A stretch of 64,000 nucleotides of DNA from Mesorhizobium tianshanense (GTDB lineage: Bacteria > Pseudomonadota > Alphaproteobacteria > Rhizobiales > Rhizobiaceae). This document shows, one piece after another, positions 9,349-19,454 of the stretch. Under the pieces are notes generated by a model. That model had not been told where the DNA came from. It did no database searches and saw only the letters and a list, made by a program, of their open reading frames with translations. Positions within the stretch are counted from its first letter, which is position 1. Each line of letters starts with the position of its first letter. The translations under genes were made by a program, and so were the position numbers. The stretch is from assembly GCF_007830515.1 (NCBI RefSeq), contig NZ_VLKT01000039.1:1-64000 (forward strand), read 5' to 3'.

Positions 9349-10352
9349 TGCGGCTTTACCAGACTGCGCGCGGCATCGACGATCTGCCGGGTCTGTGGAA
9401 GTGCCGCCTCTTCCATGTGCGCCGCGTATGGGATCGGGACCTCGCGGCTGCAGATGCGCCGGATAGGAGCATCGAGCTCGAAGAACAGGTCCTCCGACAG
9501 GCGCGCCGCGATCTCGGCGGAAATCGACCCACTCTTCCATCCCTCGTCGACGATGACGCAGCGGCGCGTGCGAGCGACGGATTCGAAGATGGTCGCGTTG
9601 TCCAGAGGGCGCAGTACGCGCAGATCGACCACCTCGGCCTCAATGCCGTCCGCGGCGAGTGTCTCCGCAGCCGCCAAGCACTTCGGCAGGCTGTTGCCAT
9701 AGGTGAGGATGCTAACGTCGCGGCCGGATCTTCGGATCCTGGCGTTGGCGATGTCGACATGGATCACGTCGGGATCCAACTCACCTTCGGCGTTGTAGAG
9801 GACGATGTGCTCGAAGATCATGACCGGGTTCGGATCGGTCAATGCTGCCTTGAGCATGAAGCGTGCGTCTTCGATCGTGCCTGGTGCCAGCACTTTCAGG
9901 CCGGGGATATGAGCGAACCAGCCCTCCAGACTGTGCGAGTGCTGGGCGGCGAGTTGCCGTCCGGCGCCCGTCGCCATACGGATGACCAACGGAACGGCGA
10001 ACTGTCCGCCCGACATGTGGGGGATCGTGGCCGCATTGTTCATGATCTGGTCGAGTGCGAGCAGGCTGAAGTTGCAGGTCATGATCTCCACGATCGGCCG
10101 CAGGCCCGCCATCGCCGCACCTATACCCGCTCCGACGAAGGTCGCTTCGGCAAGCGGCGTGTCGCGAACGCGCTGAGGCCCGAACTCGTCGAGCAGGCCT
10201 TTGGAGACGGCATAGCAGCCGCCATAGAGCCCGACGTCCTCGCCCATCAGGAAGGTACGTGGATCATTGGTAAGGGCTTCGCGGATCGCCTGCCGGCAGG
10301 CCTCTCGATAGGTCATGCGGTTCGCACCCGCCTTGGCGGCCTGCTCGTTCAT
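9345..10352 (-). CDS. pyruvate/acetoin-type dehydrogenase E1 beta subunit
   Basis: This 335-residue thiamine-diphosphate-dependent subunit carries the typical FLMGEDVGLYGG start, the DTPLAEATFVGAGIGAAMAG block and the C-terminal transketolase domain ending near VDEGWKSGSISAEIAARL. It pairs with the E1 alpha encoded just upstream and overlaps it by ATGA. Together they would decarboxylate pyruvate (or acetoin or a branched 2-oxo acid) and load the E2 lipoate. The exact substrate cannot be read from the sequence. The glycolytic and acetyl-CoA neighbours favour pyruvate. Confidence 0.9.
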   Translation of the reverse strand: MNEQAAKAGANRMTYREACRQAIREALTNDPRTFLMGEDVGLYGGCYAVSKGLLDEFGPQRVRDTPLAEATFVGAGIGAAMAGLRPIVEIMTCNFSLLALDQIMNNAATIPHMSGGQFAVPLVIRMATGAGRQLAAQHSHSLEGWFAHIPGLKVLAPGTIEDARFMLKAALTDPNPVMIFEHIVLYNAEGELDPDVIHVDIANARIRRSGRDVSILTYGNSLPKCLAAAETLAADGIEAEVVDLRVLRPLDNATIFESVARTRRCVIVDEGWKSGSISAEIAARLSEDLFFELDAPIRRICSREVPIPYAAHMEEAALPQTRQIVDAARSLVKPQ

Positions 10353-11331
10353 TCCGGCACCTCATCCATCAGGACGAAGCGCTCGAGGTTCTCGATCTTT
10401 TCCCACTGGCCCCGTTCGGCGAAGGCCACCGCCTCTCCGATCTCGGCCTCAACGTCCGCCTCGATGTCACGCACTTCCTGGGGCGAGAGCATGTGAGTTT
10501 CCTCCAGCCATTTCTGCATGCGCGGGAGGGGGTCGCGCTCCCTCCACAGCCCTATCTCCTCGCGGGTACGGTAGAGCTGCGTATCGAACATGGAGTGAGC
10601 CCGGAACCGATAGGTGCGGCATTCGAGGAAGTAGGGGCCGTTGCCGCTCCGGATCGAAGCAACAGCCCTTGTGGCCGCAGCTTCCACTGCGATCGGATTC
10701 ATGCCGTCGACCGCCTCGCTCGGAGTGCGATAGGCGGCCGCCTTGCGTGAGATATCCGTTTCGGCTTCGGCCAGTTCGAGCGGCATGCCCATGGCATAAA
10801 GATTGTTCTCACAAACGAAGAGCACCGGCAGGTTCCACAGCTTGGCGAGGTTCATGCTTTCGTGAAACGCACCTTCGCTCGCTGCACCCTCACCAAAGAA
10901 GCAGGCCGTCACGGCTCCAGGGCTGAGCTGCTTGTCGGCCATGGCGATGCCGATGGCGAGTGGCAGGCCGCCGCCGACGATCGCGTTACCGCCGTAGAAG
11001 CGTCGCGCGCGATCGAAGAAGTGCATCGAGCCGCCGCGTCCGCGTGAGCATCCTTCCACTTTGCCGTACATCTCTGCCATGAGCGTGCCCATGGGCAGGC
11101 CTCGGGCAAGCGCGTGGCCGTGGTCCCGGTAGGTGGCGACGACCGCGTCGCGGTCGTCAAGCGCCTGCATGACGCCGACGGCAACCGCCTCCTCGCCGTC
11201 ATAAAGGTGCAGGAATCCGCGGATCTTCTGGGCCTGGTACAGCTCGGCGCATTTTGCCTCGAACCGCCTGATACGCATCATCTGCTTGAACAGGTGCCGG
11301 CCGGACTCGCGGTCGAGATGCGGCTTCTGGC

Positions 11332-11335
<4 letters not shown>
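10349..11335 (-). CDS. pyruvate/acetoin-type dehydrogenase E1 alpha subunit
   Basis: This 328-residue E1 alpha has RFEAKCAELYQ at the start, the YRDHGHALARGLPM loop, the GRGGSMHFFD phosphorylation-loop-like segment, and the thiamine diphosphate motif running from FGEGAASEGAFHESMN to CENN. The start at 11335 (MSQKPHLDRE) overlaps the acs stop by ATGA, and the longer upstream frame is a shadow of acs. It follows acetyl-CoA synthetase in the operon, so the operon can form acetyl-CoA from both acetate and pyruvate. Confidence 0.9.
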
Positions 11336-13119
<1,784 letters not shown>

Positions 13120-13238
13120 CGCAATCCGCGCTTTCCCATTGGCGCGACGGTGCTTGCCGAATCGATTCCGACCGGTACCTCCATGGCTTCCACTCCTCAT
13201 GCACAAACTAAACGATACCGCTCTTTGCCCATGCGGTT

Positions 13239-13252
13239 TTGACGCCGATCAA
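13239..13252 (-). promoter_or_regulatory. FNR/FixK-type box upstream of the acs-pdh-acp-pfkB operon
   Basis: TTGAC-GCCG-ATCAA, 9 of 10 defined bases of the consensus. Its centre at 13245.5 predicts a minus-strand start near 13204, with a leader of about 85 bases to the acs ATG. Confidence 0.75.
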
Positions 13253-13494
13253 AGCGACGACCATCCACCGCAAACGATTTGGTCTCGATGGCTATGCACG
13301 GGCGCAACGCCGCGGCACCATCGGAGGTCTGCCGGAAAGCGTTGCCGGCGTGGCTTCGTCGCTACAGATGAAGGCCGGTTGCGAGATCGAATATCTTGGC
13401 GCGATTCATGTCGTTACTACGCACGACGCGACCGCGAAACTCCCGGTCACAAGGCCACGGCAAGCGTCCCTGCACCTACGACATGTGATTGATC

Positions 13495-13508
13495 TTGATG
13501 CAGATCAA
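13495..13508 (+). promoter_or_regulatory. perfect FNR/FixK-type box before the YARHG gene
   Basis: TTGAT-GCAG-ATCAA, a perfect match. A class II start on the plus strand would fall at about 13543, right at the ATG at 13544, so the mRNA would be nearly leaderless or the start codon is misplaced. It could also act as a second distal site for the acs operon 250 bases away. The rest of 13253-13543 shows no gene. Confidence 0.72.
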
Positions 13509-13543
13509 TACAGCCCCGCATCTAGATGGGGGATGCTATCGTA

Positions 13544-13921
13544 ATGTGGAGAACCGACGTCATCTGCAAACGCGTTCGATTGCTCGCCATGGCTGCCGTC
13601 GCGGCAATCGCAATATCTGGCCCCGCGATGGCCGATTGCTATGACGTCCTCGGTTGTTCAGATCGAAATTTGTTCTCGAGACATTTCGATGATTATCTGG
13701 CTGCCCCCAACCCCGACGGACCGACCTGTGAGTTCCTATGGGAGATGCGCAACGCAATTTTGGCGGGGCGCGGATACTGCTTTCACACGGCGCGAGGTAA
13801 GGCCCACTTCAGTAACGAGGGTTGTCGATACGACGCCGTCGATCGGGTGCCGCTGTCTTCGATCGAACGATCCAATATCGCGACTATCGCACGCGCCGAG
13901 CGACTGAGGGGTTGTCGCTGA
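13544..13921 (+). CDS. secreted YARHG-domain protein
   Basis: This 125-residue protein has a signal peptide (hydrophobic segment LAMAAVAAIAISGPAMA) and a mature part rich in cysteine. The C-terminal half reads FLWEMRNAILAGRGYCFHT, then FSNEGCRYD, and ends in LSSIERSNIATIARAE, which is the spacing of the YARHG extracellular domain. Function is unknown; YARHG proteins are thought to act at the cell surface. A GGGG stretch 11 bases before the ATG is the only ribosome site. The perfect FNR box just upstream suggests induction at low oxygen. Confidence 0.7.
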   Translation: MWRTDVICKRVRLLAMAAVAAIAISGPAMADCYDVLGCSDRNLFSRHFDDYLAAPNPDGPTCEFLWEMRNAILAGRGYCFHTARGKAHFSNEGCRYDAVDRVPLSSIERSNIATIARAERLRGCR

Positions 13922-14022
13922 TATCCAAAGGACTCCATTCTGAGCTTGTTCGCTGTATAATTCGAAAAGGCGTTCCGTTTTATTTCGCAAATTCTATACC
14001 TTCATGGTTGAAGGAGGAGACA

Positions 14023-14502
14023 ATGTTGTCTCGGAGGTTATTTATTTCTGCATGCGCATGGTTTATAATTAAATTTCCAAGTCAAAGTTACGGCCAGGAG
14101 GCTTGGACGAGCTACAGGAATGCTAGATTCGGCACCTCGATCGCCTATCAAGAGTTTTTTGAGCCAGACCCTCCGCCAGCCAATGGCGATGGCCAATCGT
14201 TCACGGGGCCCGAAGGCGCGAACTTCCGTGTTTACGCGCGGCAAAATGCCGACAACGAAACGCCCGCATCGCATTTGGTCGAACTGCTTGCAGACTCTTC
14301 GCACGCAAATGTGACCTATTCGCACATCAGGAATGACCGTCTCACCATCAGCGGGGTTCGTGGAAACCTGATCTACTACGAGGCTTATGTCTTTTCCGGA
14401 CGAGGCGTTCTCCACGCTTTTGAAATGGAGTACCCGGCCAAGTTCAAGGCTTCCTATGACCCGACCGTTCAACGAATGGCGCGTTCCTTCAAGGGCCCTT
14501 GA
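14023..14502 (+). CDS. putative secreted protein of unknown function
   Basis: This 159-residue protein has an N-terminal signal-like segment (LFISACAWFIIKFPSQSYG) preceded by two arginines. The start ATG has a very strong ribosome site (gaaggagga, 14010-14018). The mature part contains WTSYRNARFGTSIAYQEFF and later GARNLIYYEAYVFSG-like beta segments; I do not recognise a named family. The upstream stretch 13922-14022 is AT-richer than its neighbours, which may hint at a separate origin. It lies between two other small exported proteins, so a shared envelope role is possible. Confidence 0.6.
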   Translation: MLSRRLFISACAWFIIKFPSQSYGQEAWTSYRNARFGTSIAYQEFFEPDPPPANGDGQSFTGPEGANFRVYARQNADNETPASHLVELLADSSHANVTYSHIRNDRLTISGVRGNLIYYEAYVFSGRGVLHAFEMEYPAKFKASYDPTVQRMARSFKGP

Positions 14503-14519
14503 CAGTCGGAGGTGAGGCC

Positions 14520-15224
14520 ATGCGCAAGACAATTGTGACGATCAGCCTTTGCTTCGGACTGGTTACGGCAGTTCGTGCGGCCAATGAGGATTACGTTGGC
14601 CCGTTTCCCACCGAAGGCCTCTACATGATGTGCTCGCAGAGCAATCAAAGAGACAAATGCCTGATGTATATTCAGGGTTTGATGTACGGATTAAGGATCC
14701 AAAGAGAGATGCACGAACAGGGCATGCCGATATGCGTGCCGGAGATCAGTTCGGAAGAAGCCCGCGTCCGTATATTGAATTTCATTGATGGGGCGACGGG
14801 CGGGAACCCGCAAACTAACAAAGACGGAGGCGATTGGATGGCATTTATGGGCCTTGCCGCCGGGAATGTTTGTGGGCAGCATATCGGCTTTAGAACGCCA
14901 TCAAACAACATTCACTGCCAGCTGAATGGCTCAAACAATTATCTGCGTTGTGACATCAGGGAGCTATCCAACGCAGTACCACAAAAGCCCCGGGACTGCG
15001 ATTTGGAGTGGGGCACTACTTTTAGCATATCGGAAGATGGTGATTCTGGAAGCCGCATGTGCGTGGGCGACACGGTTGAGGACGACGCGTTGCCTATCCT
15101 TGATTACGGGAGCAGTTGGAATCGCGGCGGCTATGAATGCAAGTCCGAGCCAAGCGGGCTAAGCTGCGTCAACGCATTGGGGCATGGCTTTACAATCTCA
15201 AGGAACCGTCAAGAACTATTCTGA
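14520..15224 (+). CDS. exported protein with Rap1a/Tai-like and DUF6636-like domains
   Basis: This 234-residue protein has a signal peptide (TIVTISLCFGLVTAVRAA). The first domain (about residues 30-115) has the Rap1a/Tai immunity-protein pattern with CLMYIQGLMYGL, ICVPEISSEEAR and a late Cys. The second domain (about 120-230) has FRTPSNNIHCQL and NYLRCDI with paired cysteines, as in DUF6636 proteins. The start ATG at 14520 follows ggaggtgagg. Rap1a/Tai proteins often protect against type VI amidase effectors, but no effector is adjacent and I do not claim immunity here. The combination of the two domains is noteworthy. Confidence 0.65.
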   Translation: MRKTIVTISLCFGLVTAVRAANEDYVGPFPTEGLYMMCSQSNQRDKCLMYIQGLMYGLRIQREMHEQGMPICVPEISSEEARVRILNFIDGATGGNPQTNKDGGDWMAFMGLAAGNVCGQHIGFRTPSNNIHCQLNGSNNYLRCDIRELSNAVPQKPRDCDLEWGTTFSISEDGDSGSRMCVGDTVEDDALPILDYGSSWNRGGYECKSEPSGLSCVNALGHGFTISRNRQELF

Positions 15225-15415
15225 GAAGCGGCCCGTAATTGAACATGAGGACCTGCAATTGCTCGCGGACCATCGATGGCTGACGCGCTGGCGCTGGCCG
15301 CCGAAAACGTCGACTGGGCGGCGGTCGAGATAGACGCCCGCCCGTCGGCAAAGCGCAGATCCCGACGAGGGTCAAATTGTCCGAATCCAGCGAGGCCAAG
15401 GAGACTCGCCCGAGA

Positions 15416-15429
15416 GTGATTTGGATCAA
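15416..15429 (+). promoter_or_regulatory. weak FNR/FixK-like box upstream of the L,D-transpeptidase gene
   Basis: GTGAT-TTGG-ATCAA, 9 of 10 bases but with the first T replaced by G. Its centre at 15422.5 predicts a start near 15464, 35 bases before the GTG. The remainder of 15225-15498 shows no convincing gene. Confidence 0.45.
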
Positions 15430-15498
15430 GGCGCGCTTCCTTCGTCATCGATTAAAGCTCGACGCTCTTGAGACTACTCTACCTGAGGGATTGCAGTC

Positions 15499-15924
15499 GT
15501 GCGCGTGCTGGTTCCTGTCTTTGTTTTGCTGTTGGCGTTGGGGCGGCCGCCCGCTGCTCTCGCGGCTCAGCTTGGCGTCTTGATCGATCTTTCAGAACAG
15601 ACGATGACGGTGTCTCTCGACGGCCGCGCCGCTTACAGATGGCCGGTGTCGACAGCCCGCCGGGGCTACCGGACTCCAGTTGGACGGTTTCACCCAATTT
15701 GGCTCGCACGTGTCTGGTATTCAAGCAAGTACGACAATGCTCCAATGCCGCACTCGATCTTCTTCCACGGCGGCTATGCCATTCACGGCACAACAGAAAT
15801 CAAGCGGTTGGGCCACGCAGTGTCGCACGGTTGCATCCGTCTTCACCCGAACAATGCCCGCATCCTGTTTGGCCTAGTGCGGGCATACGGTTCAAGGTCG
15901 ACCACGATAGTCATCAGACGTTGA
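15499..15924 (+). CDS. L,D-transpeptidase (YkuD domain)
   Basis: This 141-residue exported enzyme cross-links peptidoglycan or attaches proteins to it in the periplasm. A signal peptide (VLVPVFVLLLALG to ALA) is followed by a single YkuD domain with HGTTEIKRLGHAVSHGCIRL, which holds the catalytic His and Cys. The GTG start at 15499 is supported by tgaggga eight bases upstream. It is short, with no peptidoglycan-binding module. The next gene, a ChaB protein, follows closely. Confidence 0.88.
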   Translation: MRVLVPVFVLLLALGRPPAALAAQLGVLIDLSEQTMTVSLDGRAAYRWPVSTARRGYRTPVGRFHPIWLARVWYSSKYDNAPMPHSIFFHGGYAIHGTTEIKRLGHAVSHGCIRLHPNNARILFGLVRAYGSRSTTIVIRR

Positions 15925-15941
15925 GGGATGTGGAGTCGACA

Positions 15942-16133
15942 ATGCCCTACGCAGCTAACATCGACCTCCCACCGTCCATAAGGCGATCTTTGCCAAGGCA
16001 TGCCCAGGATATCTATCGTGAGGCATTCAACCACGCATTCGCCGCCCATAGCGGAGATCCGCGTCAGGAGGAGGCATCTCACAGGATCGCTTGGAGCGCA
16101 GTGAAGCGATCCTTTGTCAAGATCGGAAATTAA
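15942..16133 (+). CDS. ChaB-family small protein
   Basis: This 63-residue cytoplasmic protein has the ChaB pattern: MPYAANIDLPPSIRRSLP, then HAQDIYREAFNHAF and a terminal AWSAVKRSFVK. ChaB is named as a putative regulator of the ChaA cation antiporter, and its molecular role is poorly known. It begins 18 bases after the L,D-transpeptidase stop, so the two are likely co-transcribed. ChaB genes are common in stress clusters of Rhizobiales. Confidence 0.82.
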   Translation: MPYAANIDLPPSIRRSLPRHAQDIYREAFNHAFAAHSGDPRQEEASHRIAWSAVKRSFVKIGN

Positions 16134-16739
16134 TGGGTCGCACGCGGCCTCGTGGGTTGAAGATAGCCTGGTGCTACCGCTCATCACCTGCTGCGTACTT
16201 GCGAAGCTAAAGCCTGTAGTTGTTCAGAGTGAAATGGAACCCTGTTGGCTGAGCTGATGATCCCCTTCAGCTCGGGCGGCCTCACTGCTCTTCGCCAATC
16301 TCCGTCTGGATGTGTCTGTGGGATGGACGGGTCTTGGGCGATCGAACCCGGCATTCGATCCCCCGCGAGAGGGCCACCAGCAAATCGGCGCGGATCGAGT
16401 GGAGGATCACCGGACCTGAACGGCGGCACTTCGTAGAATCCCCTAAGGGTATAACCGAATTGTTGGATGGGTGTTTTTGCACTGGAATCCAAAGTGCAAA
16501 CGACGTCCCGACATTCAGTCGAAGTACCTGATGGTCGTCGGACGTCTACTCGACATGGGAGTGGACCGATGCTCTTCGCACACCTGACATCCAAAGCTAT
16601 CGCCATGGCAGCCTCCCTGTGGGGAGGGCCACTCATCGCAAGTGCACTGCAAGCGCTTGTGACAGAATTGTTCGATCCGTACCGGCCGGAGCTTCACTAC
16701 ATGCGCGGTCCAGGACCGAAATGGCGTGAGAAGCACGCC

Positions 16740-16884
16740 CATCTGCTGGCGCGCCGGCAAACTCAGGCGCGATGATCAGAACCCGATGGCCAGCCGCCCG
16801 TAAACCTTCGGCAAGCCAGGTGACACTATGGGCTACGCCGCCGATATGAGGGGTGAAGGTGTTGGTGAACATCAATATCTTCAT
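16740..16884 (-). pseudogene. glycosyltransferase (GT4-type) N-terminal remnant
   Basis: From ATG 16884 the minus strand reads MKILMFTNTFTPHIGGVAHS and then WLAEGLRAAGHRVLIIAPEF. This is the classic N-terminus of a GT-B fold family 4 glycosyltransferase, with the Gly-rich nucleotide-sugar loop and the HRV strand. After about 45 residues the similarity stops and no other frame continues it, so over 300 residues are missing. It is a dead fragment. Confidence 0.75.
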
Positions 16885-16968
16885 CGATTCCGGAACCCAG
16901 CCACAATCTCTGCCTAAGCTTGTTATCGAAGCACCTACCATGATTGCAGACACCGGTTTCTACATTCG

Positions 16969-16982
16969 TTGATCGGCATCAA
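16969..16982 (+). promoter_or_regulatory. perfect FNR/FixK-type box upstream of the 17066-18763 operon
   Basis: TTGAT-CGGC-ATCAA, a perfect match. Its centre at 16975.5 predicts a start near 17017, about 49 bases before the ATG at 17066. Confidence 0.8.
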
Positions 16983-17065
16983 TGCCGCGGCATGGCCGGC
17001 GCGCTTTATGAATAGCCGTGGTGCGACAGTCGGCGCCGTCCCCGCGAACCCAGGGATTGAATTCG

Positions 17066-17392
17066 ATGGCTGTGATCGATCTTGAGCAGGCTTTGAACGA
17101 CCCGGCATCGGTCTTTGGCGAGCCGGAAGAAGTCTTGGCGCAAACAACGCTGTCAGAAGAACAGAAGATCGAGATCCTCCGTCGCTGGCAGTACAATGCG
17201 GAAGAAGAGGCCGTCGCTCTCGAGGAAGGCATGCCCGGCGAAGAGACTGACGTGCTGCGTCAAGTTCTGGTCGCACTTGGGACGCTCACCGGCCCCATTG
17301 ATGTCGAACATAATGCGCCCTCGAAGCAGCACGGCCAATCGCAAAGCTCTGTTACTGCCCCGAAATCAGACCGGCCTGGAGCGAAGCGGTGA
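17066..17392 (+). CDS. conserved hypothetical small acidic protein
   Basis: This 108-residue cytoplasmic protein has no signal peptide. The pattern DLEQALNDPASVFGEPEEVL, then EEQKIEILRRWQYNAEE and a Gly/Leu-rich VLRQVLVALGTL resembles small hypothetical proteins that recur in rhizobial stress clusters. I know of no function. The tail after residue 85 is low in complexity. The ATG at 17066 follows aggga. It overlaps the next gene by ATGA-like spacing (stop 17392, next start 17389) and is driven by a perfect FNR box. Confidence 0.72.
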   Translation: MAVIDLEQALNDPASVFGEPEEVLAQTTLSEEQKIEILRRWQYNAEEEAVALEEGMPGEETDVLRQVLVALGTLTGPIDVEHNAPSKQHGQSQSSVTAPKSDRPGAKR

Positions 17393-18078
17393 GTAGGAGT
17401 CCTAAATCGTACCGCGGTAATCGCGCGGAAGTCGCCGAGGTTTTGATTCCTCCGATGGGACTGGTCGGATCACTACGCATTCCACAACAGTCGTGCGGCG
17501 TCATCGCTTTCGCTCACGGCAGCGGTTCAAGCCGACTCAGCCCGCGCAACACCTATGTGGCGGATGCACTCAACCATGCCGGATTTGCCACCTTGCTGTT
17601 CGATTTGCTGACGAAGGACGAAGAGGCGGATAGATACAATGTCTTCAACATTCCGCTGCTCGCGGAACGTCTGATCGCAGCCTTGAATTGGATCTCTGTG
17701 GAACCGAGGACAGCGCAATTACCTGTCGGATTGTTCGGCGCGAGCACCGGTGCCGCCGCCGCCCTCGTCGCCGCAGCGTCGCTCGCAGACAAGGTAGGCG
17801 CCGTCGTGTCGCGCGGTGGACGGCCGGATATGGCGGCGGCTGCGCTCGAAGAGGTCCGTGCGCCGACATTGCTGATCGTCGGCGGGAACGACGAGGATGT
17901 GCTTGCGCTCAACAGAGCGGCGCTGGCTCGTCTTTCCGGACCCAAGGAACTCAAGATAATTCCTGGCGCGAGCCATCTTTTTTCAGAACCTGGTACACTC
18001 GATGCCGTTGTCGCCGAGGCCGGCGCGTGGTTCACGCGCCACCTCCCGCCAGCAGATCAAAGTGCGGGAGAGGGCTGA
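17389..18078 (+). CDS. alpha/beta hydrolase (dienelactone-hydrolase-like)
   Basis: This 229-residue hydrolase has FAHGSGSSRLSPRN as the oxyanion-hole strand, the nucleophile elbow GLFGASTGAAAALVAA (Ser), an Asp in LLIVGGNDEDVL and a His in PGASHLF. It is cytoplasmic, and its substrate is unknown. In many rhizobia this hydrolase is coupled to a phosphoribosyltransferase-fold protein, as here, where the next gene starts five bases after the stop. The start overlaps the preceding small protein gene, so the three form one FNR-boxed operon. Confidence 0.87.
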   Translation: MSRSPKSYRGNRAEVAEVLIPPMGLVGSLRIPQQSCGVIAFAHGSGSSRLSPRNTYVADALNHAGFATLLFDLLTKDEEADRYNVFNIPLLAERLIAALNWISVEPRTAQLPVGLFGASTGAAAALVAAASLADKVGAVVSRGGRPDMAAAALEEVRAPTLLIVGGNDEDVLALNRAALARLSGPKELKIIPGASHLFSEPGTLDAVVAEAGAWFTRHLPPADQSAGEG

Positions 18079-18082
18079 TCCC

Positions 18083-18763
18083 ATGCCGTTCGCAGATCGC
18101 TCCGAAGCAGGAAGACGACTGGCCGAGGCTCTTAATCGCTTTCGAGGCAAGGATGTCGTCGTGCTGGCCTTGCCTCGGGGTGGCGTACCGGTCGCGGCGG
18201 AGGTGGCCGCCTACCTGAAGGCTCCGCTCGACCTGCTTCTGGTGCGCAAGATCGGGGTGCCGACCCAGCCAGAGCTTGCCATGGGCGCTGTCATCGACGG
18301 TGATGACCCGGTCATTGTGCGCAACGATAACGTCATTCGCCTTGCCTGGGTGTCGGCGGCAGAGTTCGACAAGTCATGTCAACGGGAACTGGCCGAAATC
18401 GAACGCCGGCGTCGTCTCTACGTTGGCGATCGCCATCTGGTCGATCTCGAGGGCCGGATTGCCATCATCGTCGATGACGGGATTGCAACAGGCGCGACCG
18501 TCCGGGCCGCGATCCGCGGGCTGAGGCGACGCAAGCCCGGCAGCATCGTGCTGGCGGTACCCGTGGCCCCGCCTGACACGATCGAGGCGCTGAGGAAAGA
18601 GGCCGACGATGTCATCTGCCTCGAAGAACCCGAATTCTTTCAGGCGATCGGTCTCTATTATCGCGATTTCCGTCAATTGAGAGATCAGGATGTGATCGCC
18701 TTGCTGGATTCCGCGCGGTCGCCAGTGATTGCGGAGACGCCCTCGGCGGGAAAGGAACCTTAG
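18083..18763 (+). CDS. phosphoribosyltransferase-fold protein
   Basis: This 226-residue type I PRTase-like protein has the PRPP loop IIVDDGIATGATVRAA (two acidic residues then the Thr/Gly loop) and an N-terminal VVVLALPRGGVPVAAEVA block. Its nucleobase substrate is not evident. Members next to hydrolases of this type have no proven reaction that I know of. The ATG at 18083 follows gggagaggg. It ends the operon started by the FNR box at 16969. Confidence 0.87.
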   Translation: MPFADRSEAGRRLAEALNRFRGKDVVVLALPRGGVPVAAEVAAYLKAPLDLLLVRKIGVPTQPELAMGAVIDGDDPVIVRNDNVIRLAWVSAAEFDKSCQRELAEIERRRRLYVGDRHLVDLEGRIAIIVDDGIATGATVRAAIRGLRRRKPGSIVLAVPVAPPDTIEALRKEADDVICLEEPEFFQAIGLYYRDFRQLRDQDVIALLDSARSPVIAETPSAGKEP

Positions 18764-18834
18764 GACCGTCAGGCACCATACCCTTCCCAGCAAGGCTTCT
18801 ATCGTCTGGATCGATCCGAGCCCAAAAAGGGGCA

Positions 18835-19302
18835 TCAACGTTCATAGTGGCCGATGATTTCCGCGGCGGCCAGCAGATGGGTCCGAGCCGCTTTGGCGAC
18901 CTGTCGGCAGTGCGCCTGGCTACCGAGGCCGAGATGATCAACACCAATCGCCAGCAGTCGAAAGTGATAGTGATGAGTGCCATGGCCTCTTGGCGGACAG
19001 GGGCCGGCGTAGCCAATCCTGTCGAAATCGTTCACCGCTTGCCTTAGACCGTCGGGAAGAGCCTCCATTCGGGGCAACCCTTCAGCAATCCGCTGCGAGT
19101 CGGCAGGGATGCCGAATACCGCCCAGTGATGGAAACTGCCGCCGGGCGCGTCCGGATCGTGACAGAGTAGAGCGAAACTCTTCGTCTCTTCCGGGGCTCC
19201 CTGCCATTCGAATGGCGGTGAAACATCTTCACCTGTGCAAGTGTGTCGGCCCGGGATGATCGTGCCGTTGGCGAAAACCGGGCTTGTCAGCGTGAAGTCC
19301 AT
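18835..19302 (-). CDS. YbhB/YbcL-family (PEBP, Raf-kinase-inhibitor-like) protein
   Basis: This 155-residue phosphatidylethanolamine-binding-protein fold starts MDFTLTSPVFANGTIIPGRH. It has the ligand-site motifs CHDPDAPGGSFHHWAVFGIP and YAGPCPPRGHGTHHYHF. No signal peptide is seen, so it is probably cytoplasmic. The bacterial function is not known. It stands alone on the minus strand, convergent with the phosphoribosyltransferase gene, and I see no FNR box of correct spacing in front of it. Confidence 0.9.
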   Translation of the reverse strand: MDFTLTSPVFANGTIIPGRHTCTGEDVSPPFEWQGAPEETKSFALLCHDPDAPGGSFHHWAVFGIPADSQRIAEGLPRMEALPDGLRQAVNDFDRIGYAGPCPPRGHGTHHYHFRLLAIGVDHLGLGSQAHCRQVAKAARTHLLAAAEIIGHYER

Positions 19303-19454
19303 CTCAGTTACACCTTGCGCGGTTGGCCGGAATGCCCGGCGTCAGCGTGAGACTCCCGATTGACATAGGCATCAGAGGTTCCTTCCGTTCCTGAGTTCGC
19401 ATCGAGGCACCTCAAGCGAAACGGCACCATCTCCATGGCTCGCAGCAGATGGTT

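Larger units (their letters stand above)
16134..17065. other. gene-poor stretch with a glycosyltransferase remnant and one FNR box
   Basis: No intact gene is visible over some 930 bases. It holds a short glycosyltransferase N-terminus on the minus strand (16740-16884) and an FNR box (16969-16982). A small dyad CCCTAAGGG at 16441-16449 has no function I can assign. Other open frames here lack recognisable protein features. Confidence 0.6.

Noticed and set aside
16184..16775. Several overlapping open frames in the gene-poor stretch
   Set aside because: None shows a domain, signal peptide or good ribosome site; they are high-GC chance frames.
19354..19373. FNR-like site upstream of the PEBP gene (TTGACATAGGCATCAG)
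   Set aside because: Half-site spacing is wrong and the right half is degenerate.
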